From Triglochin maritima (Eukaryota > Streptophyta > Magnoliopsida > Alismatales > Juncaginaceae): 64,000 nt of DNA. Positions 20,830 to 32,162 of this stretch are shown in pieces. The first letter of the stretch is position 1, and the number at the start of each line of letters is the position of its first letter. The notes below the pieces were generated by a model that saw only the letters and a program-made list of their open reading frames with translations, made no database searches and was not told the origin of the DNA. The stretch spans positions 26,309,741-26,373,740 of the forward strand of contig OY821782.1 in assembly GCA_963682175.1 (NCBI GenBank). The letters run 5' to 3'. Both the position numbers and the translations under genes were made by a program.

Positions 20830-20864
20830 CTTATTACGTCGGTTTTGTAAATCGACGTAATAAG
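20830..20864. repeat. Perfect 12 bp inverted repeat CTTATTACGTCG
   Basis: CTTATTACGTCG (20830-20841) and CGACGTAATAAG (20853-20864) flank 11 bp. The ACGTCG core recalls the palindromic subterminal repeats of CACTA elements such as the one at 26263-54973, so this may be a scrap of another CACTA element. No TIR is visible. Confidence 0.45.
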
Positions 20865-20865
20865 T

Positions 20866-21490
20866 TGATTAGTAGCATATCATGCATCATATTCATTTTA
20901 TATATCCTTAATTTTATCCCATATTGTGTTACTCGAGTGTTTGTTGTTATATTTTAGGTATTAGGTAATAAAAAAGAGAATGAAAGAGAAAAAAGACTGA
21001 TACGTAAGAAGAAATGACTTAAATGAAGTAAAATCGACCTCTCTGTCATGCACAATGACCCATCTGCAAAAGGGAAGGGCGTGGATGTATGCCCGGAGGG
21101 ACCAAATAACAAACCGAGAAACTCCACACTGTCACGAGGAGTATTTTGGCAAATAGATTCGGAACCAAACTCAAATGACTGACCATGGCACACCCCATGT
21201 GCATAATTGAAGAGCTTAAGTAGACGCACGAAATTGAGTCCCATCTAACCAATTTGGACCGCCAATTGGCGGTCCCTTTTTGTCAGAATCCGACCCAATT
21301 TTGCATGGTTATGGTTTATGTGTTTATGTCTATTTTGGGAATATTTCATTAGTCCCACATCGGGGGATTGTCCCCAGTTGTATTTTTCATATCTATAAAT
21401 AAAACTCTTCTTCCTCCTTTGTAACTTATCCATTGTTTGGTAGTCATTCTCTCTACTTGGAGTAAAACATTGGAGCAAAACTCAAGTGGA
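20866..21490 (+). repeat. Truncated gypsy-family LTR E1
   Basis: Starts TGATTAGTAGCATATCATGC and follows the gypsy A LTR pattern: GGGACC-type ladder, CTCCACACTGTCACGAGGAG, a perfect 20 bp palindrome GGACCGCCAATTGGCGGTCC (21256-21275), USE-like element and TATA. Homology stops near 21490, so R-U5 is missing. It faces a partial inverted copy at 21540-21863. Confidence 0.8.
21352..21401 (+). promoter_or_regulatory. USE-like element and TATA box of LTR E1
   Basis: GTCCCACATCG (21352-21362) matches the plant snRNA USE consensus. It is followed by GGGGATTGTCCCC and, 31 bp after the USE, TATAAATA (21394-21401). Same layout as at 6083 and, on the minus strand, 48685-48735. Confidence 0.6.
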
Positions 21491-21539
21491 GTCATTCTCC
21501 CGGATCCGACCGATTTTCGGATATCTTCTTTAGTTCTTC

Positions 21540-21863
21540 AATTCTTCACATGGGGTGCACTCGGATCAGTTATTGGAGTTTAGGCCCGGATCTAATTGCC
21601 AAAATACTCCTCATGATGGTGTGGAGTTTCTTTATTTGCTTATTGGCTATTTTGGTTTACATCCGGGTCCTTCCCTCTTGCATATCGGTCCATGAGTCTC
21701 ACAATTCATTCCTTTTTCTTGCTTTTAGGTTCTTGTTGTGCCTCTTCTTCTTCTCAAACATGTTTATTTCTGAAACTTCAACATAAAACTCATTACGTAG
21801 CATTATTTAGGTGAAATATAACGGATATAAGACACAAATGTATGCATGATATGATGTTAATCA
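21540..21863 (-). repeat. Inverted partial LTR of the same gypsy family
   Basis: Read on the minus strand it starts TGATTAACATCATATCATGC at 21863 and carries the family blocks up to the CCAATAACTGATCCGAGTGC region. It corresponds to the first roughly 320 bp of LTR E1 and faces it head to head, so 20866-21863 is a large imperfect inverted repeat with TG/CA-like outer ends. I found no matching flanking duplication. Confidence 0.75.
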
Positions 21864-22279
21864 AAACAGGTTTGGTGCATGTTGTGGTTGGTATGTTGGT
21901 TTCTACAGTTCAAATAGGGAAAAACTCATTAACTGACTTCATAGTTTGGCAGGTCAATTCGGCGCGCAACCTTTTGCCATACTTTTTCAGCCAACGCAGT
22001 ATACAGATTACGCAGTTTTATTTTGTGTGTATTCAACGATTTCCTTTGAAGCATTCTTTATTTTGTGTGTATTCAAGGGTTTCCTTTACATAATTTCCCT
22101 AAAATTTCCATTGTATTCTTCCCAGAGTAAGATATAAGAAAATCAACCCAGAGTCTAAGATAGTCAAAGATATGACAATTTTTAAGTTACCATGTAATGT
22201 GAATAAGAATGTAAGAATTTCTGAAAATTTAATAATGTCATTGAAAAATATCATCTAACAATTAAGTTAGCAAGCATAG
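21864..22279. other. Unassigned interval
   Basis: No recognisable gene or element. It contains a short direct repeat (ATTTTGTGTGTATTCAA, near 22019 and 22058) and AT-rich sequence. Confidence 0.5.
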
Positions 22280-23945
22280 TAAGTGATTAGTAACAAATCA
22301 TACATTGTATTCATGCTTTATATCCTTTATTTTACCCCAATTTTGTGCTACTTGAGTGTTTGTTTGATGTGTTTCAGGTTTTAGGTAATAAAGAAAAGAA
22401 AGAGAAAACGATTGAAATGCAAAAAGAAAGGACCTTATTGAAGCATCTTGGACCTATTTGTCATTCTCAAGGACATATCTGCAACTCAGGAAGGACCCAG
22501 ATGAAACCCGGAGGGACCTGAATGAAAGGAAAGCATTTTTGGTGCAAAAATCCCTCATTACCATGATCTTGAGGAATATTGAGGAATTAAAGCTAAACGG
22601 GCTCGAACTAGCGGACTTGAAGTGCACCCTATGTACAAAATATAGAAGTTAAGTTGCTAAGCGAATTCAGGGCGAATCAGACCACCCTAATTCGCAAGTG
22701 GCAGATGAAAATGAGCTAGTGGCGGATCTTGTTGGTCCAAATCCTCCCCAATTTCTCCTGTGGCTTGAACTTGTTTATTGGGTGCACCAGACCATAGAGA
22801 AGTAGATTATAGCCGTCAGATTGATTCCAGATTCATCTACACCACTCTTTCTTTTATAAATAGCAATGTTTATCCTTCCTTTCTTCCTTCCTCTCCTCAT
22901 TAGGTTAGTTTTATTTATTGCTTAGTAGAGTATGTTTTATTTCTTGCTTAGTAGTGTAGTGTAGGAGAAGAGAAACACCTTTTGTAATCTTTCTTTTTAA
23001 TCAAGTTTTAGTTTCTTGCTCTTTATGTTCTTGTCTTTAATTTAATGCAATTTTCATTACATTGATTTGGTTAGATCTAGTTTTCTTTACTTGTTATGTG
23101 TTGTTTTCATGTTGTTGTTTCTTTGGTTGATATGTTGATTAGTGAGTAATTCATCCCCACTGGCGGCAGGAGGATGATGTGAAGTGTGAATGTTGTTAGA
23201 TTTAGTGTGTGTTTTAATCTTAATCTTGGAACTTCACATGATTTCCATAGTCATTTTATTGGGTTCCTCACTCTTGCCTTTAATGTGTTAATTGTCTTAA
23301 TTGATGTTTATCATATGCTTTGGATAGTGAGTCCACTTTATGGGGAATGATGATGTGAGGATAATATTGGAGTGGGTAAAGAGATAATGATGACATGTGG
23401 GAGCATGTACTCTTGTTGGCATCATCTTAATTAATGTCTTGTATATTTTAATCATGATGTTAAATCTTAATTCATGTGGAGACATAGTTGAGGTTGTGGT
23501 CATTATGTATTTCTATGTTCTCCATGTCATTTAAGAGATACGATTCACATGTATGTGGTTGTCTTTGTCCTCATCTTGAGTAATGTTTTGTATGTTTTAA
23601 TGATGGTGATAAATCTTAATCCATGTAAATAAACACTTAGGATTGTGGTTATCATAGCTCTCCATGTTATACATGTCATGAGCACTTAATTGTACACACA
23701 CATGAATCACACGTCTACACTTTTGCATGCATTCTCCACCTCTTACGAGACTACTTATCTTACGTTTTTTATTTGATTCAAGTTGCATTCGTAGTTAGTG
23801 TAGATACTCTCAATCTTCATTTTCTTCCCCTACTCAAGTATGGTTGATGACGACTCGCTCTCGCTCCTCGTGGACACGACTTGTACTTGTCACCGCTTCA
23901 ACGTTGTTGTGTACTTGCGATTTTGAACTGATAAAATTCCAATCA
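22280..23945 (+). repeat. Gypsy-family LTR E2, probably solo
   Basis: About 1.66 kb. TGATTAG at 22284 and CCAATCA at 23945 are the expected family ends, and the end part has the characteristic GGACACGACTTGTACTTGTC ... ACTTGCGATTT block. A TATA (TTATAAATAGC) is near 22856-22866. CATAG occurs at 22275-22279 and 23946-23950 and could be the TSD, which would put the start at 22280 rather than 22284. No internal region adjoins it. A hairpin GCGAATT (22661-22667) / AATTCGC (22689-22695) lies where other family LTRs have GC palindromes. It lacks the USE motif. Confidence 0.75.
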
Positions 23946-23950
23946 CATAG

Positions 23951-24985
23951 CATATTAAGAAAATATTTAACAACGTATTGTCAAGTTAATAGTAGAAAAC
24001 AATTGTAGTTAATACGACATTGTTATGCATGGAATGTATATACCCCATGATATTGTTTAATTTACCTCAATGTGTTTCTTTAATTTACCCTCTTTGAATG
24101 TTGACCATTCTGAGTATATGAATAACCAAAATGATTCAACTAAAAAACTACATTTAGTTTATTGCTCACAATTGTACAATAACAACACAGATGTAATATC
24201 AAATGAGTTTGTAAAAACCTAACATACTTTATGGTCATGGACATACAAACCTAACATTTAACATTGATTGAAAAGAGGTAAGTATGTCAAAGCACGGGTA
24301 GGATAAAAATTATATATAATGAAGGCCAAATTGGCTTGCAAGGAAAAGTGTCGTCAGATGCACAAACATACCCCACTATGTTGTGAACGTACCTACTTAG
24401 ACACGATTTACCCCTATTCACGAAAATGTTAGTAAGACGAAATAAGTACTTGTAATTCATAAGAAATATATTGTAGGGCAAGTTACATCCAAAGCTACTA
24501 CGGAAGTAGGATGAAGTTAGAATCAAAAGTTACTCTACATTGTTACTTTCTTAATATACACAATTACATGAATAGAAATACCCCCCTCAACAAAGTATAT
24601 GTGATCATAGGCATGAAATGTATTTACCACATGATATTTTTAGTTTGCCCTCGTGATATTGTTTAATGTACCCCCTTTGTAGGTTGTCATTTTGAGTATG
24701 CGAACAACAAAACTAATTCAACTAAATAACAACATTTAGTCCTAGTGCAAACAATTGTAAATAACGGGGTACAAGTAATATCAAATTAGTTTGTAAATTA
24801 TTCCATTAACTTCAAGACCACTAACATCACCACATAAAACAAGATGTGTGATACGAGAAATTTAACAACCTTATGGATCCAAAAACTTTCAATAGATAGC
24901 AGAAAAACGATTCATATGATTAGTTTATATGCCATTTAATTGGAACTGGAGTGAGATTGTAGTTGTGTTTTTTCTCAACTTCATA
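23951..24985. repeat. Degenerate tandem-repeat tract, left part
   Basis: Diverged repeats built around ATGTATTTACCCCATGATAT, GTTTAATTTACCC, AACAACATTTAGTC and AATATCAAATGAGTTTG. Copies are visible near 24020-24220 and 24600-24830, and more follow at 25830-26230. The tract continues as the unit that precedes the pseudogene at 24986. No protein is recognisable. Confidence 0.6.
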
Positions 24986-25430
24986 GATGATAGTCAATTA
25001 ACCCTTCATTTCATTTATATAAATTGGAGTGAGATTCATACGGTGTTCTTTTCTTTTCAATAGTAGACTTGAACCTAAATTACTTGGGTGGCCTTTGGTC
25101 TTCACCAAATTAGGGTCTTACACCTTTTGTGGTGTTCTGGAAGTTAACATTTGCAACTTGTACTCATGGGTTGTCCTAAAGGATTATGCTAAAGGAGAAA
25201 TGGTTACACCTTTTAAGCTTTGATTCCCTACATGTTATGGCATCATTGTATTCTTCGGACTTCGATTGACGTAAGTTTAGCTTTATAGACCATCGCGGTT
25301 CCATTACCTCCAGTGAACATTCGAGATTAGAATGATTCCTTGCCAAAGAATGCACATAACAACAGTGTTTCTTGTTGCCGACGTATGACATCCATCACCA
25401 ATGGCACATGTTTTTTGGGCAGTTCCCCAA
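24986..25430 (+). pseudogene. Possible F-box-associated-like pseudogene, copy 1
   Basis: The plus-strand frames contain LYSWVVLKDYAKGE and, after a frame change, CYGIIVFFGLRL. The WVLKDY block recalls the F-box-associated region of plant F-box proteins, but no F-box or full domain is visible and stops interrupt the reading. A second diverged copy lies at 55000-55505 on the other side of the CACTA element. The family call is weak; the duplication itself is clear from nucleotide similarity. Confidence 0.3.
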
Positions 25431-26262
25431 GATTTCACTTCACATATTTTCTCGAACGATTAAGTACATATTTTTAAGGAACTTCCTTGTTGATTTGTTT
25501 TTGTTTGCTAACCGCAAAAATGTGGCAGCACAAGATCCCATTATGTTAAACAATGTTGACAATTGCAAGTGATTTCGCCATGGAAGTCATCCATTAGCAT
25601 GGTGTACATAACTGGATGCCCTACTTTAGTGGAGGTCATTTGTAATGTCCAAGACAATGTCACAAGACAAAATTCTCCTTGATTGTTCCTGGAATTAGGA
25701 GGGTATCATCACCAATAAACAAAACTATTAAGGGACTAAGATGATGTTAGAATTAAACCCCTACATTGTTAGTTTGTTAATATACCCAATTACATGAATA
25801 AAAAATACTCCTCAACACATTAAATATGCGAACGTAACAATGGAACGTATTTATCCCATGATATCTATAAAATTACCCTTGTCTTATTGTTGAATTTACC
25901 ACACATGATGTTGTTTAATTTAGCTCCCTATGTTCGTTCAATTTACCCCAGGAACTCATAAAAAATGGTTCACTAAGTAATAACATTTAGTCATAGAGCT
26001 AACAATTGCACAATAATAGGGTGAATGTATTTACCCCATGATATCGTTGAATTTAGCCTAATCCTAATGTTTAATTTACCCTCTGTGGTGTTGTTTAATT
26101 TACCCCATGAAACACACATAAATGATTCAACAAAAGAACAACATTTAGTCATAGAGCTAATAGCTACACAATAATAGGGTAGATGTAATATCAAATGAGT
26201 TTGTAAAAAGTTCCATTAACTCCAAAACAACTAACTTCACCACCTCCATGGGATGTTTGATA
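25431..26262. repeat. Degenerate tandem-repeat tract, right part
   Basis: After about 300 bp with no recognised content, repeats of the 23951-24985 type resume (TACATTGTTAGTTTGTTAATA, TTTACCCCATGATATC, ACAACATTTAGTCATAGAGC). It ends at the CACTA insertion point, GTTTGATA|CACTG. Confidence 0.55.
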
Positions 26263-26549
26263 CACTGCTGGAAAGTTGGACTACCACGTCGACCCTAGCA
26301 CGTCGGACATTGTTAAACTGACTTGGCAGAGAGTTTACCATGTCGGCTCTTAAAAGGCCAACGCGGAATGATCACCCTACCACGTTGGTCCTTTAATTCG
26401 ACGTGGTAGGGTGTCTTCCACGTCGGCATTTACAGAGACCGACGTGGAAGGATTCGTTTATGATTTGTTTACAGGGACCGACATCTAAAGGACCGACGTG
26501 GTAGGGCACCCTATAACGTCGGCTCATAACTAATCTGACATGGTAGTGT
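26263..26549 (+). repeat. Left terminal and subterminal repeats of the CACTA element
   Basis: CACTGCTG terminus followed by about nine short motifs in both orientations of the type CCACGTCGG / CCGACGTGG. In the family these are transposase (TNPA-like) binding sites. Spacing is irregular, about 20-40 bp. Confidence 0.85.
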
Positions 26550-28450
26550 AACCCATAACGATTCATATTCTTAAACCCAATCCTTCGAGAAACACAAAAC
26601 CCTTCATCTCGCCATCTAGAGCATTCCTCTTCACTTACTCGCGTGACCTCTCCTTACTTCCCGAGCGTTCCTCTTCATTTACTTCCCACGAGCGACTTCT
26701 CCCTCCCCCAACGCCGAAGCGTAAGTCTTTGACTATAACATTTCTTGTTTGTTTCTTTCGGCAATATTACTTTTGTTGCTTGGTTGAAAAATGTTTGTTT
26801 ACTCGAAAACTTCTTTCATGTCAAGTTATTTGGCTATTAACATACATATGAAAATGCACTAGGCGTTTTGTTTTTTCGTCGGCGAATAACATACATTAGA
26901 GTTTGATTATATGTCTTCCACGTCGGTATTCAATTTATCCGATGTTGTAGGGGGTCTCCCACGTCGGTAATTCAATTTATCAGACGTGGTAGGACACCCT
27001 ATAACATCGGCTCATAACTAATCTGTCGTGGTAGTGTAACCCATAACGATTCATATTCTTAAACCCAATCCTTCAAGAAACATAAAACCCTTCATCTCGC
27101 CGTCCAGAGCATTCATCTTCACTTACTCACGTGACCTCTCCTTACTTCCCGAGCGTTCCTCTTCCCTTATTTCCCATGAGCGACTTCTCCCTCCCGCAAC
27201 GCCGAAGCGTAAGTCTTTGACTATAACATTTCTTGTTTCTTTCGGCAATATTACTTTTGTTGCTTGGTTGAAAAATGTTTGTTTTCTCGAAAAATTCTTT
27301 CATGTCAAGTTATTTGGCTATTAACATACATATGGAAATGCACTATGAGTTTTGTGTTTTCCCCGGCGAATAACATACATTAGAGTTTGATTATATGTCT
27401 TCCACGTTGGTGTTCAATTTATCCGATGTGGTAGGGCACCCTATAACATCGGCTCATAACTAATCTGCCGTGGTAGTGTAACCCATAACGATTCATATTC
27501 TTAAACCCAATTCTTCAAGAAACACAAAACCCTTCATCTCGCCGTCCAGAGCATTCCTCTTCACTTACTCACGTGACCTCTCCTTACTTCCCGATCGTTC
27601 CTCTTCCCTTATTTCCCACGAGCGACTTCTCCCTTCCCCAACGCCGAAGCGTAAGTCTTTGACTATAACATTTCTTGTTTATTTCTTTCGGCAATATTAC
27701 TTTTGTTGCTTGGTTGAAAAATGTTTGTTTGCTCGAAAACTTCTTTCATGTCAAGTTATTTGGCTATTAACATACATATGGAAATGCACTATGAGTTTTG
27801 TGTTTTCGCTGGCGAATAACATACATTAGAGTTTGATTATATGTCTTCCACGTCGGTGTTCAATTTATCCGATGTTGTAGGGGGTCTCCCACGTCGGTAA
27901 TTCAATTTATCTGACGTGGTAGGGCACCCTATAACATCGGCTCATAATCAATCTGGCGTGGTAGTGTAACCCATAACGATTCATATTCTTAAACCAAATC
28001 CTTCGAGAAACACAAAACCCTTTATCTCGCCGTCCAGATCATTCCTCTTCACTTACTCACGTGACCTCTCCTTACTTCCTGAGCATTCCTCTTCCCTTAT
28101 TTCCCAGGAGCGACTTTTCCCTCCCCCAACGCCGAAGCGTAAGTCTTTCACTATAACAATTCTTGTTTATTTCTTTCGGTTATATTACCTTTGTTGGTTG
28201 GTTGAAAAATGTTTGTTTGCTCGAAAACTTTTTTCATGTCAAGTTATTTGGCTATTAACATACATATGGAAATGCACTACGAGTTTCATGTTTTCGTCAG
28301 CGAATAACATACATTAAAGTTTGATTATATGTATTCCACGTCGGTGTTCAATTTATCTGACATTGTAGGGGGTCTCCCATGTCGGTAAATCAATTTATCT
28401 GACATTGTAGGGTTCTCCCACGTCGGTGTTAAATTTATCCGATGTGGTAG
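26550..28450 (+). repeat. Fourfold tandem array of a leader unit
   Basis: Units start AACCCATAACGATTCATATTC at 26550, 27038, 27480 and 27968, giving periods of 488, 442 and 488 bp. The 442 bp unit lacks a 46 bp subterminal-motif segment. Each unit has a CT-rich leader-like stretch, ends it with GCCGAAGCGTAAGTC (a good 5' splice site) and continues with intron-like sequence and CCACGTCGG motifs. It precedes the acceptor at 28578 of the downstream gene, so it looks like an amplified promoter plus first non-coding exon. Confidence 0.8.
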
Positions 28451-28578
28451 GGTATTCGAAAAAACATTGGCCCCCGAATTCTGATTGGTTTTGTCTGAAT
28501 TCCGATTGTTTGGTTCATAGTCGTAAACCATATTCAAAATGGCTCCAACCTTGGATCAAGATCTCTTTTTTCTTTCAG

Positions 28579-31522
28579 GTTAATGGCTCCCTAACAAGAA
28601 AAAGCACCTCCAAAATTCCGATGAAGCCTCCACTTCGGTTTCTCCACGGGGAGCAACTCTTATGTTAGAGTTTCAACAAAAAGTAAAATGTGAAGGTCCA
28701 TTGCCTTTGGACATTGATCATTTATTAGAGCCGATTGGAGAGAATAAAATTTATTGGCCTAGTTATTTGGGTATTGTCGCTAGAACTAAAGTTGATATTT
28801 GTATTGAAAATTGGTCACAAGTTGATTCTTTTCTTAAATAACAAATTTGGGAGGATATAACGGTATGTATTTGCTCATTAGTTTTATTTAAAATTTCCTC
28901 TCTTATTGATTCTAATTTTCAAGTGTTTTTTTGGTTGTAGGCTAAATTCATTTTTGAATCCACTAAAGCATTGAAGAAGAAGTGGATTTCCTATGTTGGT
29001 AACTGGTGGAAAGATTTTAAAACAAAGCTCAAGTACATGTTTATCTTTGGGGAATATAAGGATCGTGACCCTTTTGCTACTTACAATTTCATTTCGCCGA
29101 AGACATGGGCTGAGTTCAAAAGAAATAGACTTTCTCCAGAATTTATGGTATTATATACTCAATTTTTTTAAAACGTAGAATTTATAATTTTAATTTGATA
29201 TTTAATCCATTATATTCTTTTTTAGGAAATACGAGAGTAGAACCAGAAACGGCAATCTAGTAACAAGTTTCAGCATAGATTGTCCAGAGGGGGTTACCGC
29301 AAACTTGAGGAGGCTATGGAAAAAATTTCCAAACAAAGAGAAGAAGTTGTGCAAGTGGGTTTGAGTGAAGAGTAGGCAAGTAATTCCTCACCTCCATCTC
29401 CGATATCTAGAGAAGAAAAGTGGAAGTGAGCACGTATTACTGTGGAAGGCAGTTACATTAATGAAGAGTCTGAACTAGTTGCCTCCAAGATTTTAAGTTA
29501 ACTTTAATTTTTATGGGATGAACTATCAATGAAAGCTTCCTAAGGAGAAATTGCTTCAGAAGGAAGATATGATATATTATCCACAACCTTTGGTAAGCCA
29601 GAGCATCCTGTGCGAATACGCGGTGTAGGTAGTCGAATAGGAGTACATCAGTATTTTGGGTCATCATCATCCTCACAAAGTCATTCCCAAGTTGCTCACG
29701 TGATATGCGATGAGAAGATTCTTCGCCTGGAAAACCTGGTGATGAGTTTGTATAAACACCTTGGAGTTTCCACCGATATTGCCTCCAATATTGCCATATA
29801 TGTACGAACCCCCCCCCCCCCCCCCCCCCCGTAATTCTTCCAGTGTACAACCCCCACAGGTGTCCCCCCAAGAAGTATGTGAGCAGGACACCCTTGGCCA
29901 TTTTGAGGTAAAATTACAAATTATAAGTATTTATTTTTTTGCTTTGCATTGCAATACTTGTGACAAATTTGTCTTGAAATTTATAGGATGGAGCCCAATG
30001 TGAACTCTTTGTGAATGCTCCAGATATGCGAGTGGTAGCATATGGGAAGGTGTACACCCTCAAGTTGCATCATGGTGAACAAATTCAATCCAAGAATTTG
30101 AATGTGACTTTGGATAAATCTGAAGTTCAGACGGTGGGCGATGCTGAAGGATGAGTGTTGCAATGACCTAAGTTTATTAATTAAAATAAATGCAAAGGCA
30201 TCAACTTTAAATTTAATAATTGCCTAAATGGTTGATGTATAGTAATCATGTAAAGAAGTTCTAATAATATAGTTTTTTTTAATTTCAAAAGGTTGAAGGT
30301 TCAACATCCAAGAAATCTGAAACTGAAATTCTATTTGACGAGAGACAATTTCCTTCGAATTGTCAAATGTTATACAATTTCATACGACATAAGGAGGAGG
30401 ATTCTTTTGTTAAAAGTGTGATGAATAATGAAATTGTAGGAAAAATTATTGACGATGCCAACGGATCTGCATTGTTTGTCATAATATCCGATGTCATGCA
30501 ATTTTTGAGGATGGAAAAGTTGTGTATAACAATCATCCAAGTGCAAATGAAGTAAGTAATTTTGTCCTTTTTATATTAATTATGAAAATTATGAATTCTT
30601 TGATATTAGTTATGATATATTTATTTTTGAATAGGCTTCTCTACGAATTGCCCCATGGGAAGAAATTTGGTTATTTGTGTCCACAATATTCATGTTTCAA
30701 GGCAATTCAAGCAAAGACAATAGACCGCAAAAGATTGCTATGATTATGTCTGAAATGGAGAAGTATTTTTTTCTAGCACCATATTGGGAGGCGTAAGTAT
30801 TTCATTATATTTTATATTACTTATTATATTAGTTTTAGGGAGTATAATAAAGTTATTTAACATGATTGATTTACAGTGATCATCGGATATTAGCCGTTTT
30901 GGTTCCTAGTCTTAATGTTGCATATTGGTTTGATCCTCTAGCATCAAATAAACCAAGGAAAACATTGAAGAATATGGTTCAGTTGTAAGTTGTTTTAGTA
31001 TAGTTAATTTAAATTTATTAACTAATTTTTCAATAGTTGCATATATTATTAAAACATCTAACCATTTGTGTAATTTTGACAGACCCATGGATATATATAA
31101 AATGTTGGGTCAAAGAAAGAGTAAGAAGAAGCTAACTACTTGGCAAGCCATGAAGGTAAAATAGTTCATTATTAAAGTAAACTATGAAACAATTAATTTG
31201 CATCCATTTCATCGTTTCGATATAATCATGATTTTTCTTTTGTAAATGTTGTAGTACCGTAAACAAGTTGGAAATACTGAATGTGGTTACTACGTAATGA
31301 CTTATATGGAACAAATTGTCAACTTGGGATTGGATGAATGTGATTTCTGACAGTTCGATATGTAACTCCACATTTTAAGTTATTTTAATTATTTAAACAT
31401 TGAATTTATTTTTGTAGGTTTTTGAACCTGACCTTCAACCATTTTCGCAAGAAGAGATAGATCAAACACGAGAGAGGTGGTCTACTTACTTTGTTAGTCA
31501 TATTTTACAAAGTCCAGTATAA
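28579..31522 (+). pseudogene. Ptta/En/Spm-type CACTA gene with Ulp1 (C48) peptidase-like end
   Basis: Spliced pieces can be read at 28579-28862, 28941-29147, 29226-29907, from 29987, and several short exons to a stop at 31520-31522. Early exons match the plant transposase Ptta/En/Spm family (KYWPSYLGIVA-like, TWAEFKRNRLSPEFM, HRLSRGGYRKLEEA, GKPEHPVRIRGVGS). The late exons match Ulp1-type cysteine peptidases: DHRILAVLVP with the His (near 30880), WFDPL with the Asp, and QVGNTECGYYVM with the Gln and Cys (31264-31300). Such proteases cut SUMO-like modifiers; in CACTA elements their role is unknown. In-frame stops (for example in the codons after MAP at 28587, SFLK-stop near 28840 and GDAEG-stop near 30151) and a run of 22 C at 29809-29830 break it. 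Confidence 0.8.
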
Positions 31523-32162
31523 TCACAATCATTAAAAAATTGTATTTAAATAGTGGATGAGTGTTGTATTTAAATAGTGGATGAATACAAGTTATATTTC
31601 TGTGTTGGACATGAGTTAAATAGTGTGTTAAATTTTGTTGGACATTTCTGTGTTTAACAGTGGATGAATGAGTTAATGGTTGATATGAGTTTCATTTATG
31701 TTTTTAATAGTGGATGAATGAATTAATGGTTGATATGAGTTACATCTCTGTCTTGGACATTTTGTTGTTGGATGTGAGTTACATTTCTGTGTAGGGGGTT
31801 TGAATATGAAACAAAACGAAAAGAACCTGAAATTGATAAAGCTCTACCATGTCGGATTTCCTTCATATGTCACGTGGTAGACCCATTATCACGTCAGATA
31901 TTCACGACATCCGACGTGGTAGCCCAATATCAATTTTGGTCGAACATGTATATATAAATTGGATGTGAGTTACACTTCTGTCTAGGGGGTTTGAATATGA
32001 AACAAAACGAAAAGAATCTGAAATTGATAAAGCTTTACCATGTCAGATTTCCTTCATATCCGACGTGGTAGACCCTTTATCACGTTAGATATTCATGACA
32101 TTCGACGTGGTAGCCCAATATCAATTTTGGTCGAACAATTATAAAAATTGGATGTGAGTTAC

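Noticed and set aside
29458..29901. 147-codon minus-strand frame with a glycine run
   Set aside because: It is the antisense of a CACTA exon; the glycines come from the run of 22 C.
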